A stretch of DNA of 64,000 nt. Source: JBEULC01 sp045504435 (GTDB lineage: Bacteria > Pseudomonadota > Alphaproteobacteria > WRAU01 > Hepatincolaceae). The stretch lies in the NCBI GenBank assembly GCA_045504435.1, contig JBEULC010000001.1, forward strand, positions 124,001 to 188,000, read 5' to 3'. Positions 8,133 to 16,679 of this stretch are shown here, one piece after another. Every line of letters starts with the position of its first letter. Position 1 is the stretch's first letter. The translations under genes and the position numbers were made by a program. Under the pieces are notes generated by a model that worked only from the letters and a program-made list of their open reading frames with translations, was not told where the DNA came from and made no database searches.

Positions 8133-8814
8133 GTTTAGCTAAGGCAACAGTAAGATTTTTACGCTCTTGCATAATAAAAACTTCTAATTTATTAGCCGCG
8201 ACCTGTATACTTTTACAAGTACGAGGAATGCGTTTTAATATATAATGCATAACCTCAGGAGTAACGATCAATTGCTTATCTGCTAAAATTTTTATAAATA
8301 AAGGTTCAAGTAATTCATCTTCTGGATTATCGATTTTAAAAATTATAGCTGCCTTAAGCCGAGATTTTAAATCTGCTAGATTAATATCCAACATTGAGGG
8401 CGGATTTAAAGAGGTAATAATCAGTTTTTTATTTAAATTAATTACTAAATTGTAAAAATTAAAAAGTTGTACTTCTTGATCCCTACTTAAAGGCCCCAGA
8501 TCCTCTAAAAGTAAAACATCATTTTTAAGAATGGCTTCTTCTAAAATATTAGTTTTTAAAGTAGCGTTTGACCAATTACTTAGATTAATTGTTTGCCATT
8601 TTAGTTGAAATTTAAGTAAATAAGAAATAATCAAAGAAGTTTTACCTACCCCTTGATTACCAAAAATAAATATCACATTAAAGCGCCATACTTGCTGAGT
8701 AAATAAAAAATCATAAAGGTGTTTATTAAATTTCCCAATTATCAGATTATGATAATTATAAATTTGAGCGTCTTGCTTAGGGTCAAAATTAAAAAATAAT
8801 TGTTGTTCAGGCAT
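8113..8814 (-). CDS. Hda-like DnaA-family regulatory ATPase
   Basis: A 233-residue AAA+ protein that matches the ATPase part of DnaA without its DNA-binding domain. There is a Walker A (FGNQGVGKTS, about residue 60), a Walker B region (DVLLLEDLGPL, about 98), an arginine sensor segment (LKSRLKAA) and a lid domain to the end. It starts with a short segment MPEQQLFFNF, which resembles the clamp-binding QLxLxF motif by which Hda/HdaA binds the beta clamp. Hda promotes hydrolysis of DnaA-ATP after initiation. Next to a DUF2066 gene, this is the usual alpha- and gammaproteobacterial pairing. A generic DnaA-like helper cannot be ruled out by sequence alone. Confidence 0.85.
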   Translation of the reverse strand: MPEQQLFFNFDPKQDAQIYNYHNLIIGKFNKHLYDFLFTQQVWRFNVIFIFGNQGVGKTSLIISYLLKFQLKWQTINLSNWSNATLKTNILEEAILKNDVLLLEDLGPLSRDQEVQLFNFYNLVINLNKKLIITSLNPPSMLDINLADLKSRLKAAIIFKIDNPEDELLEPLFIKILADKQLIVTPEVMHYILKRIPRTCKSIQVAANKLEVFIMQERKNLTVALAKQALDLN

Positions 8815-8830
8815 AGCTTGTGATTATTTG

Positions 8831-9835
8831 TTATCTAGGACAATCATTGATTTTTATAAGATCATTAGAAGTAGTCTCTAAGAAAATACAGTTTTTAGCT
8901 AAAATTGAGACAAGCACTTCTAAGGGGCGCGAGTAAGAAATTTGCACCTTTACATAGTTAAATCCTATTTCTTTAACTTCAACCCCAGTAATTTCCTTAA
9001 GAGTTTTTAATTGCGCCTGAATTTGTACCCATTCATTAAAATCCACTGTAGATACCGTAAAAAGATCCTTATGCTCTTTAGCTAAATAACTAGCAATAAT
9101 ATTAGTTTTTAGCTTATCTTCAATGTATTGGGCAGTAATACTTCTAGCTTCTAATACATCTGCAGCTATAGGCAAAGTTTTTTCTTCATCCAAGTTGTAA
9201 TTTTTAATTTTAATTTCATAGGTATTATCAGGGCGAAAATTAACGCTAACCAAAAATACGTTATCTATTTCTAAATTATTTTTAAGCTGATTTAGTATTT
9301 CTTTTTTTAATAACAGTTGTTCATCTTGGGGCTTGTAAAAAATAAAATTAGATAAAAAAGTATCTTCTTCTAGATTAATCCAATAATCGTTCCAAGGATG
9401 ATCATTGAGCAATTGCCCATCTTCATAATAATTACTAATTATTAAATATCTTTGCTCAGCGTTTTTAACATAAGGAATTTTGTTAGCATCTAAAAAATCA
9501 TAAATTTCTTTTTGGTTAAAATAAAACATAGCCGTAGCTGCATAAGATCTACTAGCTAGATTTTCATTATAAATTCTAAAACTTTTATCAAATAAATAAG
9601 CGTTATTTTCGGTGATTAAATTATCAACTTTTTGAGAAAATTTTAAAGTGACTATTTTTTTAATTACATATTTTAAAGCTAAGAAACGTCCCTTACTAAT
9701 GGCTTGTTCCTTAGCTACTTGCGTATCTTGCGCCCGGGCAGCAATAGGAATTTCATAATCAAATATTGCTGCTTTTAAAATACCATTAAACAGCATAAAA
9801 ATAATTATTAATCTCATCATTGCTTTGATTATCAT
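8831..9835 (-). CDS. DUF2066 domain-containing exported protein
   Basis: A 334-residue protein with an N-terminal signal peptide or anchor (LIIIFMLFNGILKAAIF, cut near residue 22) and the DUF2066 pattern: YEIPIAARAQDTQ...A..KGRFLALKYVIKK near 26-60, NENLASRSYAATAMFYF near 88-106, and the family's two-part layout. Function is unknown in all organisms; it is usually found next to hda/dnaA-like and purM genes, and here sits 16 bases ahead of the Hda-like gene as its operon partner. The sequence predicts a periplasmic or membrane-attached protein with no enzymatic motif. There is no sign of decay. Confidence 0.8.
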   Translation of the reverse strand: MIIKAMMRLIIIFMLFNGILKAAIFDYEIPIAARAQDTQVAKEQAISKGRFLALKYVIKKIVTLKFSQKVDNLITENNAYLFDKSFRIYNENLASRSYAATAMFYFNQKEIYDFLDANKIPYVKNAEQRYLIISNYYEDGQLLNDHPWNDYWINLEEDTFLSNFIFYKPQDEQLLLKKEILNQLKNNLEIDNVFLVSVNFRPDNTYEIKIKNYNLDEEKTLPIAADVLEARSITAQYIEDKLKTNIIASYLAKEHKDLFTVSTVDFNEWVQIQAQLKTLKEITGVEVKEIGFNYVKVQISYSRPLEVLVSILAKNCIFLETTSNDLIKINDCPR

Positions 9836-9902
9836 CGCTACAGCTCTTTTCCTATCTTTTAATTTATATTACATAAGTCATAAGTTTTTATATTACTTTT
9901 AA

Positions 9903-10382
9903 TTAAACCTTTTCAAACTTTCCATCTGCACTTTGCTTATAATACTTTAAATCAAGCTTAAGGCCGCTTTGCTGCCATTGCTTCCAGCGCTTGCGGTTAA
10001 ATTTTAAAATATCTTCATTTTGAGCGTTAAATATAACAAAAACTTTTTTAAAAACGGTTAAATTTTCATAAGCTTTGTTTTCAAATTCCGCATCTTCAAA
10101 TAAAAATAAAAATTGCTGATCATCCTCAGATTTTTCTTTAAAAGGTTGTTCAGCATCAGTGGTAATAATAATAGGAGAATTTTTAGCCATATCCTCGTTA
10201 TCTAAACAATGGGGCAACCAAGTACTAGAAGACCATAAAATTTGATCAATCTTTTGAGCAACCACCTTGTCTTTTACAATCAAATAAGCTGAGGCCTTTA
10301 ATGAATAGGATTTTTCTAGCAAGCTAATTAAAATTTTTGTAGTATTATCCAAAAATATAGCATAAAAATTTACTTCTATCAT
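9903..10382 (-). CDS. holC: DNA polymerase III chi subunit
   Basis: A 159-residue HolC. The family pattern is clear: beta-strand start MIEVNFYAI, the LISLLEKSYSLKASAYLIVKD helix-strand unit, LWSSSTWLPHCLDNED near 49-64, PIIITTD, and NLTVFKKVFVIFNAQNED near 107-124. Chi links the clamp loader to single-strand-binding protein. It lies 49 bases downstream of pepA, an arrangement seen in many proteobacteria. The C-terminal KYYKQSADGKFEKV is the usual short tail. No catalytic residues are expected. Confidence 0.88.
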   Translation of the reverse strand: MIEVNFYAIFLDNTTKILISLLEKSYSLKASAYLIVKDKVVAQKIDQILWSSSTWLPHCLDNEDMAKNSPIIITTDAEQPFKEKSEDDQQFLFLFEDAEFENKAYENLTVFKKVFVIFNAQNEDILKFNRKRWKQWQQSGLKLDLKYYKQSADGKFEKV

Positions 10383-10431
10383 ATTTATTCTGTTTACTCT
10401 TTAAAATGGCTACTTAAAAAAATACAGCCTA

Positions 10432-11907
10432 TTAATCACCTTCATAATAATTTTTTACCAAGGAATTTAAAAGCCTTACTCCAAAACCCGTGGCTCCCTT
10501 TTTATTATAATCAGTATCAGAGGTAGCTTCAGAAACCCCAGCAATATCTAAATGTGCCCAAGGAGTATTATTAATAAATTCCTGTAAAAACATAGCGGCA
10601 AAAATGCTACCTGAAGACCTAGTATCTAACGTAATATTTTGCAAATCTGCAATATGAGATTTTAAACTTTTTCTATATTCTTCACCCAATGGCAGTTGCC
10701 ACACTAATTCACCAGTTTGCTCAGCAGAAGAAGATATATTAATAGCTAGTTCTGAATTATTAGAAAACAATCCAGCACGCTGTGTTCCCAAAGCTACAAT
10801 TACCGCATAAGTTAAAGTAGCAAGATTAATCATAAACTGCGGCTTTAATTCTTGTTGGGTATACCATAGTAAATCAGCTAAAACCAATCTGCCTTCTGCA
10901 TCTGTATTTAAAATTTCTATGGTTTTACCAGACATAGATGTAATAATATCTCCTGGTTTAGTAGCATTTGAGTTTACTAAATTCTCTACTAAACCTACTA
11001 CACCAACCACATTTACTTTGGCTTTTCGTAATGCTAAAGTTTGCACCAAACCTACTACGGCAGCTGCTCCTGCCATATCTCCTTTCATCCCTATCATCCC
11101 GACCCCAGTTTTTAAACTATACCCTCCTGAATCAAAGGTAACTCCTTTACCAATAAAAGCTAAAGGCTGTTTTTGGCTGGCATTATTATATTTTAGAACA
11201 ACTACATAAGGTGCGTTAACACTACCATTTGCTACGCTTAATAAAGCATTTAAACCTTTTTTACTTAAAGTTGCCTTATCTAACACTTCTACTTGCACCC
11301 CAATAGCTTCTAATTCTTTAATTTTAGCTACAAAACTTTCAGGATAAAGCACATTTGCTGGCTCCATAATTAGATCTTTAGCTGTATTGATCCCTTTAGT
11401 TAAGGCCTCTATTTCTTCTAAATTAACTTCACTAGCTTTTACATTAAGTAAAATAATTTCTTTGATTTTATAGGTAAGGTGATGTTTTTCATCTGTAAGA
11501 TATTTATCAAAACCCCAGGCCTTTAATTTTAGTCCAGTTAATAGGTTGTTGATCACATTTAATTTAGCTGGTATAGTATTTTGATCAATAATAAAACTAA
11601 CAACTATTTTTTCTTCTTTTTTTACTAAACTAGCCGCAAAACCGCCAATTTTTACTAATTCACTTTCGGTCAATTTATCTTGAGCACCTAACCCTATCAA
11701 TAAAGTGCGTTTGCTACCTGTAAAAGCTGGTAAATCTAAAACCTGTTTTTTTTCTCCTTCAAAGGAAAAATCTGCTAATAATTGGGTAAAATTATCTCCT
11801 TTAAATCCAGTGTAATTTTGTAAACCCTTAAGATTATCTGTTGAAACAAACAATAATAATATATCCTTATTAGTTGGCTTAAATGTATTTGTAAATTTGA
11901 TTTGCAT
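10432..11907 (-). CDS. pepA: Leucyl aminopeptidase (cytosol aminopeptidase)
   Basis: A 491-residue M17 metallopeptidase that removes N-terminal amino acids from peptides and may also bind DNA, as E. coli PepA does. The signature NTDAEGRLVLADL is at about 333-345, metal and catalytic residues lie in GKGVTFDSGGYSLK (about 253-266) and MKGDMAGAAAVVG, and an N-terminal macro-like domain covers the first 160 residues. Length is normal. It is transcribed ahead of holC. With the peptide importer at the right end, it would complete use of imported peptides. Confidence 0.95.
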   Translation of the reverse strand: MQIKFTNTFKPTNKDILLLFVSTDNLKGLQNYTGFKGDNFTQLLADFSFEGEKKQVLDLPAFTGSKRTLLIGLGAQDKLTESELVKIGGFAASLVKKEEKIVVSFIIDQNTIPAKLNVINNLLTGLKLKAWGFDKYLTDEKHHLTYKIKEIILLNVKASEVNLEEIEALTKGINTAKDLIMEPANVLYPESFVAKIKELEAIGVQVEVLDKATLSKKGLNALLSVANGSVNAPYVVVLKYNNASQKQPLAFIGKGVTFDSGGYSLKTGVGMIGMKGDMAGAAAVVGLVQTLALRKAKVNVVGVVGLVENLVNSNATKPGDIITSMSGKTIEILNTDAEGRLVLADLLWYTQQELKPQFMINLATLTYAVIVALGTQRAGLFSNNSELAINISSSAEQTGELVWQLPLGEEYRKSLKSHIADLQNITLDTRSSGSIFAAMFLQEFINNTPWAHLDIAGVSEATSDTDYNKKGATGFGVRLLNSLVKNYYEGD

Positions 11908-12146
11908 AATTTATGAATCCTATTATCAATTTAATGAAAGTAATTATATGTTATATAGTAAGCTTTATATAATGAGAGCTAAAAAGATTTTTTATAATCA
12001 TAGCAGAAAAATTAATTTTTATATATAGCATAAGTTTTTCCTTGTTTTGGCTTTTATCTTGCTATTATATTAGTTATACTTATAAATTTACATCATTTCT
12101 TTAAACCTAAAAGCTCTTTAAAGCAAAGCATTACAGGATTTCATTT

Positions 12147-12917
12147 ATGTTTGATCATAACAAAATAGATATTTTATTACAATATACCAAAGAAGCAGGA
12201 GATTTAGCTAAACAACTTAAAGAAGTTGATCTAATTATCGAAAAAAAACTAGATAATTCTTTTGTTACTAATGCAGATAAAGCGTTAGATTTATTCCTTA
12301 CCACAGCCATTAGAGAAAAATTATGTAACCATGATTTAATTATATCAGAAGAAGATGTAAGCTTAACCAACCCACTTATAGCCTCAATTAATGCAGGATT
12401 TTGGTCTATTGATCCAATTGATAGTACAAAATCTTATCTAAATAAAGATCCTAATTATTGCATAAATATTGCCTATATTGAAAATAATATACCAATTTTT
12501 GGCCTTATTTATGCTCCTGAAACAGAAACTATGTGGTACGGCTCTTTAAAATACGGAGCTTTTAAGCAAATTAAAAATGCGCACGCCCAGCAAATTTTTG
12601 TGAGAAAAATTCCCACCTCAGGAGCAGTTTTAATGTCTTCTGAAGAGCAAATTACTCCTAAAGATATTTTAAAAAAACTTAATATTGTTAATGAAATAAA
12701 AATCCCCTCAGCGATAAAATTTTGCCATATTGCTGAAGGAGAGGCGGATTATTATATTAGAAAAAGGAATAAAGCTTGCGATTGGGATATTGCCTCTGGA
12801 CATGCCTTAATTATAGCTGCTGGAGGAAGCGTAAATTTTATGGAAGAACATGCAAATTTTCGCTATGGCATACCTCCTTATTTAGCCCCTTCTTTGCTAG
12901 CTAGCGGGAAAATCTAA
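12147..12917 (+). CDS. cysQ: 3'(2'),5'-bisphosphate nucleotidase (CysQ type)
   Basis: A 256-residue inositol-monophosphatase-fold phosphatase that removes the 3' phosphate of PAP/PAPS or acts on related substrates. Metal-binding motifs are present: SEEDVS near 72-77, DPIDSTKSY near 91-99 (the family usually has DPLDGT; here Gly is Ser), and WDIASGHALI near 212-221. The lithium-sensitive family cannot be split reliably without an alignment, so an inositol-phosphate phosphatase is the alternative. The start is ATG at 12147. It begins a plus-strand run and lies 11 bases before tsaC. Confidence 0.82.
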   Translation: MFDHNKIDILLQYTKEAGDLAKQLKEVDLIIEKKLDNSFVTNADKALDLFLTTAIREKLCNHDLIISEEDVSLTNPLIASINAGFWSIDPIDSTKSYLNKDPNYCINIAYIENNIPIFGLIYAPETETMWYGSLKYGAFKQIKNAHAQQIFVRKIPTSGAVLMSSEEQITPKDILKKLNIVNEIKIPSAIKFCHIAEGEADYYIRKRNKACDWDIASGHALIIAAGGSVNFMEEHANFRYGIPPYLAPSLLASGKI

Positions 12918-12928
12918 AGTAAGGCTAA

Positions 12929-13975
12929 ATGACTAATACCATCTTTTTTCAAGCTCCTAAACTATTAGAAGCCAATGATCAAAACATTAAACTGGCTTGC
13001 GAATATATTAAACAGCAAGAACTGGTGGCTTTCCCTACAGAAACCGTCTACGGCTTGGGGGCCTCTTGTTATTTTGATAAGGCAATTGAAAAAATCTATG
13101 CTTTAAAAGGCCGGCCAAAAAATAATCCTTTAATAGTGCATTTTGCTAATACCGATAGTATTAAAGAACATTTTATTATCAATGAAATTTTTGAAATATT
13201 AAGTAAAGCTTTTATGCCTGGGCCTTTAACTTTAATTTTGGAAAAAAAACCTGGCTCAAAGATTTCTCCTCTTTGTGCCAATGGCTCCAACAAACAGGCC
13301 TTTAGAATACCTAATAATCCAATTGCTTTAAAATTAATTACTTGCACGGGACCTTTGGTGGCTCCAAGCGCTAATATTAGCAATAAATTAAGCCCTACCT
13401 TAGCTTTACACGTAAAATTATCCTTTATGGACAAAAAACTATCAGATAAAGGATTGTTAATATTAGATGGAGGCTCTACACAGTTAGGTTTAGAATCTAC
13501 CGTATTAGACATTTCTGATATTAATCAAATTAAATTATTACGGCATGGCAGTTTAGGTATTGAAAACATAGAAAAAACTGGAATCAAACTTATAAATCAT
13601 ACTCAGTATCCATGGTTTTCTAAAATATATGATAAAACACCACAATATGAGAATAAATATTCTAATGCTTTAGCTTCACCTGGCATGCTCAATAAACATT
13701 ATAGCCCTAACACTCCTTTACGCTTAAATGCTTTAGAAATTAAAGAAGGTGAAGCCTTATTAGCATTTGGTAAAATAAATTTTTTAGTCCCTAAAGAAGT
13801 AAAAATTTTAAATTTATCCCAAGCCTCTGATTTAGCAGAAGCAGCTAGTAATTTTTTTAAAATGCTTTGGGAGCTTGATCTACTACAACCTAAAATCATT
13901 GCAGTAATGCCTATTCCCCAAATTGACTTAGGTCTTACCATTAACGAGCGATTACAAAAGGCTAGTGCCGTTTAA
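12929..13975 (+). CDS. tsaC: L-threonylcarbamoyladenylate synthase (TsaC/Sua5)
   Basis: Makes threonylcarbamoyl-AMP from Thr, bicarbonate and ATP, the first step of the t6A37 tRNA modification. The 348-residue length shows the longer Sua5 form: a YrdC domain at about 15-205 with PTETVYGLGA, KGRPKNNPLIVH and APSANIS, then a linker with ASPGMLNKHYSP (about 248-259) and a C-terminal Sua5 domain. All expected nucleotide-binding basic residues (KxR then SxN) are visible. The start is ATG at 12929; the short gap after cysQ suggests cotranscription. Confidence 0.93.
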   Translation: MTNTIFFQAPKLLEANDQNIKLACEYIKQQELVAFPTETVYGLGASCYFDKAIEKIYALKGRPKNNPLIVHFANTDSIKEHFIINEIFEILSKAFMPGPLTLILEKKPGSKISPLCANGSNKQAFRIPNNPIALKLITCTGPLVAPSANISNKLSPTLALHVKLSFMDKKLSDKGLLILDGGSTQLGLESTVLDISDINQIKLLRHGSLGIENIEKTGIKLINHTQYPWFSKIYDKTPQYENKYSNALASPGMLNKHYSPNTPLRLNALEIKEGEALLAFGKINFLVPKEVKILNLSQASDLAEAASNFFKMLWELDLLQPKIIAVMPIPQIDLGLTINERLQKASAV

Positions 13976-14065
13976 GAAGAAAATACTTAAACCGCTTAAT
14001 AAAGATATTTATTTAATCTAAACCTTGTACACTAAAATATAAGTAATTTTATACAAATATATATA

Positions 14066-15571
14066 ATGCCAAAAACACTCAGCACTACAAATAGGTTAAA
14101 CCATATTGATACATTTAAAGCAAAAGCTACAGAAATTGTGGGAGAAGCAAATGTTATTATGGGAGCCGCAGGTGTCAAGGAAAATCTTTTAAAAGAATTT
14201 TTGAAGGAACAGCGTGGTAATTTTAACTCCCAATGCTTAGCGGTTGTTATGCCCAATTCCACCATAGAGGCTGCTCAGATAGTAAGCTTGTGTAACCAAT
14301 ATGAAGTGGCTATGGTACCGCAAGGTGGTAATACTGGCCTTGTAGGAGGTAGCGTAGCCCAAGAAAATCAAATCATATTAAGCTCTCGTAATCTAAGTAA
14401 GATTTTAGCGATCGATCCTAAAAATCATTCTCTGATTGCCCAATCCGGGGTGGTTTTGCAAGATTTGCAAACTTATGCAAAAAATCATAATTTATTTTTC
14501 CCTTTGCAGCTACCCTCCCAAAAATGGTGCACTATTGGGGGAAATTTTGCCACCAACGCAGGGGGAACCAATGTGATTAAATATGGTCTTACTAGAGATT
14601 TGGCTTTAGGTATAGAGGTAGTCTTACCTAATGGCCACATTTATTCTGATTTAAATATTTTACGCAAACGCAATATTGGCCCTGAGCTTAAACATCTTTT
14701 TATTGGTGGTGAGGGTAGTTTAGGATTTATTACCGCAGTTGCTTGTAAATTATTTCCTTGCGTACCACGCAAAATTCATATTTTGGCCGGGTTAACTGAT
14801 AGTTCACACTTAGATGAGGTGTTTGTTAAGTTATATGATAAGTTTTTTAGCTTTATTTCTGCTTATGAAATCTTTAATCAAAATGCAGTTGATATGGTTT
14901 TAAATAATTGTAAAGACATCTATTTTCCTTTAAATCAGAAATTAACTAAACATGATAAATCCTGGTATATATTGATTACTTTGGATTTACCTGTAAAAGA
15001 TCAAGATTTTTTTAATTACATTTTTGCTTTAGTAAATGCTAATCTTAAGGATAACAAAAATCTTAACGATTACATTATATCTGAAGAAGAAAAAATATGG
15101 GATTTACGTTATAATATCCCGCAAGCCCAAAATTTATCAGGCCCTAGTTTAAAACATGATATTTCTCTGCCTATTTCGAAAATTAACCATTTTCTTAAAA
15201 ATATGTTAGATCAATTACAGTTGCACTATCCAGGACAGTTAAAACCCGTTGTTTTTGGCCATATGGGAGATGGTAACTTGCATTTTAATATTTCCCAAGC
15301 TAGTAATAACAACTTAGCTAGCAACAATCTAAAACAGGAATTGATTTTACCTCACACAAACTTTAAAAACTTAAAATCCGAAATAAAAAAGGTTATTATT
15401 GAACACACTATGGCGCTTAACGGTACATTTAGTGCTGAGCATGGCATAGGATTGATTCATAAAATAGAAATGGAAAACTTATATAAAGAGCAGGTACAGT
15501 CTATAAAAATGCTTAAAGAGTTATTTGATCCCAACAATTTATTTAATCCTAATAAGATTATAGGAAAATAA
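14066..15571 (+). CDS. FAD-linked D-2-hydroxyacid dehydrogenase
   Basis: A 501-residue flavoprotein of the GlcD/D-2-hydroxyglutarate dehydrogenase type. The PCMH FAD-binding domain includes VPQGGNTGLVGGSV (about 87-100) and WCTIGGNFATNAGG (about 154-167). The C-terminal substrate domain carries the metal- and substrate-binding motifs KPVVFGHMGDGNLHFN (about 393-408) and AEHGIGLIHK (about 457-466). It oxidises D-2-hydroxyglutarate, D-lactate or a relative and passes electrons to the quinone pool or an electron carrier; the exact substrate is unclear. It lies five bases before lptG, so it probably shares its transcript with the LPS-export genes. Confidence 0.88.
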   Translation: MPKTLSTTNRLNHIDTFKAKATEIVGEANVIMGAAGVKENLLKEFLKEQRGNFNSQCLAVVMPNSTIEAAQIVSLCNQYEVAMVPQGGNTGLVGGSVAQENQIILSSRNLSKILAIDPKNHSLIAQSGVVLQDLQTYAKNHNLFFPLQLPSQKWCTIGGNFATNAGGTNVIKYGLTRDLALGIEVVLPNGHIYSDLNILRKRNIGPELKHLFIGGEGSLGFITAVACKLFPCVPRKIHILAGLTDSSHLDEVFVKLYDKFFSFISAYEIFNQNAVDMVLNNCKDIYFPLNQKLTKHDKSWYILITLDLPVKDQDFFNYIFALVNANLKDNKNLNDYIISEEEKIWDLRYNIPQAQNLSGPSLKHDISLPISKINHFLKNMLDQLQLHYPGQLKPVVFGHMGDGNLHFNISQASNNNLASNNLKQELILPHTNFKNLKSEIKKVIIEHTMALNGTFSAEHGIGLIHKIEMENLYKEQVQSIKMLKELFDPNNLFNPNKIIGK

Positions 15572-15576
15572 GAAAA

Positions 15577-16674
15577 ATGCCTAGCCAGATATTTCGCTAT
15601 TTATGCTTATTTTATATTAAAACCACAAGCTTATTTGTATTAGGATTAGGTGTTCTTATTTTAATAGCTGATGTAACCGAAAATATCCGCAAATATTCTA
15701 AATATACTGAATTCACCATAGTAAAAATAGTTTATATATCTTTACTAAAAATGCCCGAGTTAATTATTGAAACTTCACCTTTTATTATTTTATTTTCTAG
15801 CTTATATTGTATTAGAACTTTAGTATTAAACAAAGAATTAGATATTTTTAAAGCATCTGGCCTTTCTATATGGAAATTTTTACGTCCTTTTATAATATCA
15901 ACTTTTATTTGGGGAGTAAGTATTGTTAGTTTGTTATCACCTTTGGCCACTATTTCATTAAATGTCTTAAATAATATTGATCGCCAAATTAAACAAGAAG
16001 GCGATAGTATAACTTTTAATACGGAGAATATTTGGATTATTGATAAAAATAATCTTGCAGATCAAAATATAATTTTATCTAGGGGATTAATTCAAGATTC
16101 TTCAAATATCTTAACTTTAATTATGCCCACGCTTTTTGATATTAGAAGCAATAAAATGCATCGAATTATTAAGGCAGAAAGTGGCTTAATTAATAATAAA
16201 GTTTTAACCTTACATAATGCTATTGTTAAAAATCAGGGAACATCTTTTATTAATAAAGTTCCAGAAATTATAATTAATCTAAGCGCTCAAACTAATAAAT
16301 TTAATAATATTTTAGCTGAACCTAATCAAATTTTAATTTGGAAATTATATAAATTTATTGAAATTTTAAAGCAGATTAATTTATCAAGCAATAATTATGC
16401 TGTATATTTTTATAATTTGCTAACGTTGCCTTTTTTATTGATTTCTATGGTACTAATTAGCGCAAGATTTTCATTATATGATACACGTCGTGGTAAAAAT
16501 CTCTATTCAATCTTTATCACTTTAGTAATAGGATTTATAATATACTTTTGTATTAATTTTTTAAACGCCTTTGGGGTTTCAGGGTTAATGACACCTTTAA
16601 TAGCTGTGGTGTTAGGTAAATTAATTGTTCTAATGTTTTCCTATACTTTGCTTTTTTTAAAAGAAGGCCTATAG
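15577..16674 (+). CDS. lptG: LPS export ABC transporter permease LptG
   Basis: A 365-residue YjgP/YjgQ-family inner-membrane protein, one of the two permeases that lift LPS out of the inner membrane. It shows the LptF/G layout: transmembrane helices near 15-35, 60-80 and 100-120, a periplasmic beta-jellyroll of about 130 residues, and three helices at the end. The stretch LDIFKASGLSIWKFLRPFI is the coupling-helix region that meets LptB. I assign LptG rather than LptF because it directly precedes lptD, as in other alphaproteobacteria. LptF, LptB, LptC and LptA are not in this window. It is five bases from both neighbours. Confidence 0.85.
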   Translation: MPSQIFRYLCLFYIKTTSLFVLGLGVLILIADVTENIRKYSKYTEFTIVKIVYISLLKMPELIIETSPFIILFSSLYCIRTLVLNKELDIFKASGLSIWKFLRPFIISTFIWGVSIVSLLSPLATISLNVLNNIDRQIKQEGDSITFNTENIWIIDKNNLADQNIILSRGLIQDSSNILTLIMPTLFDIRSNKMHRIIKAESGLINNKVLTLHNAIVKNQGTSFINKVPEIIINLSAQTNKFNNILAEPNQILIWKLYKFIEILKQINLSSNNYAVYFYNLLTLPFLLISMVLISARFSLYDTRRGKNLYSIFITLVIGFIIYFCINFLNAFGVSGLMTPLIAVVLGKLIVLMFSYTLLFLKEGL

Positions 16675-16679
16675 AAAAA

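Noticed and set aside
10919..11209. Open frame of 96 codons on the plus strand, Pro/Thr-rich
   Set aside because: Reverse-strand shadow of the conserved core of pepA.
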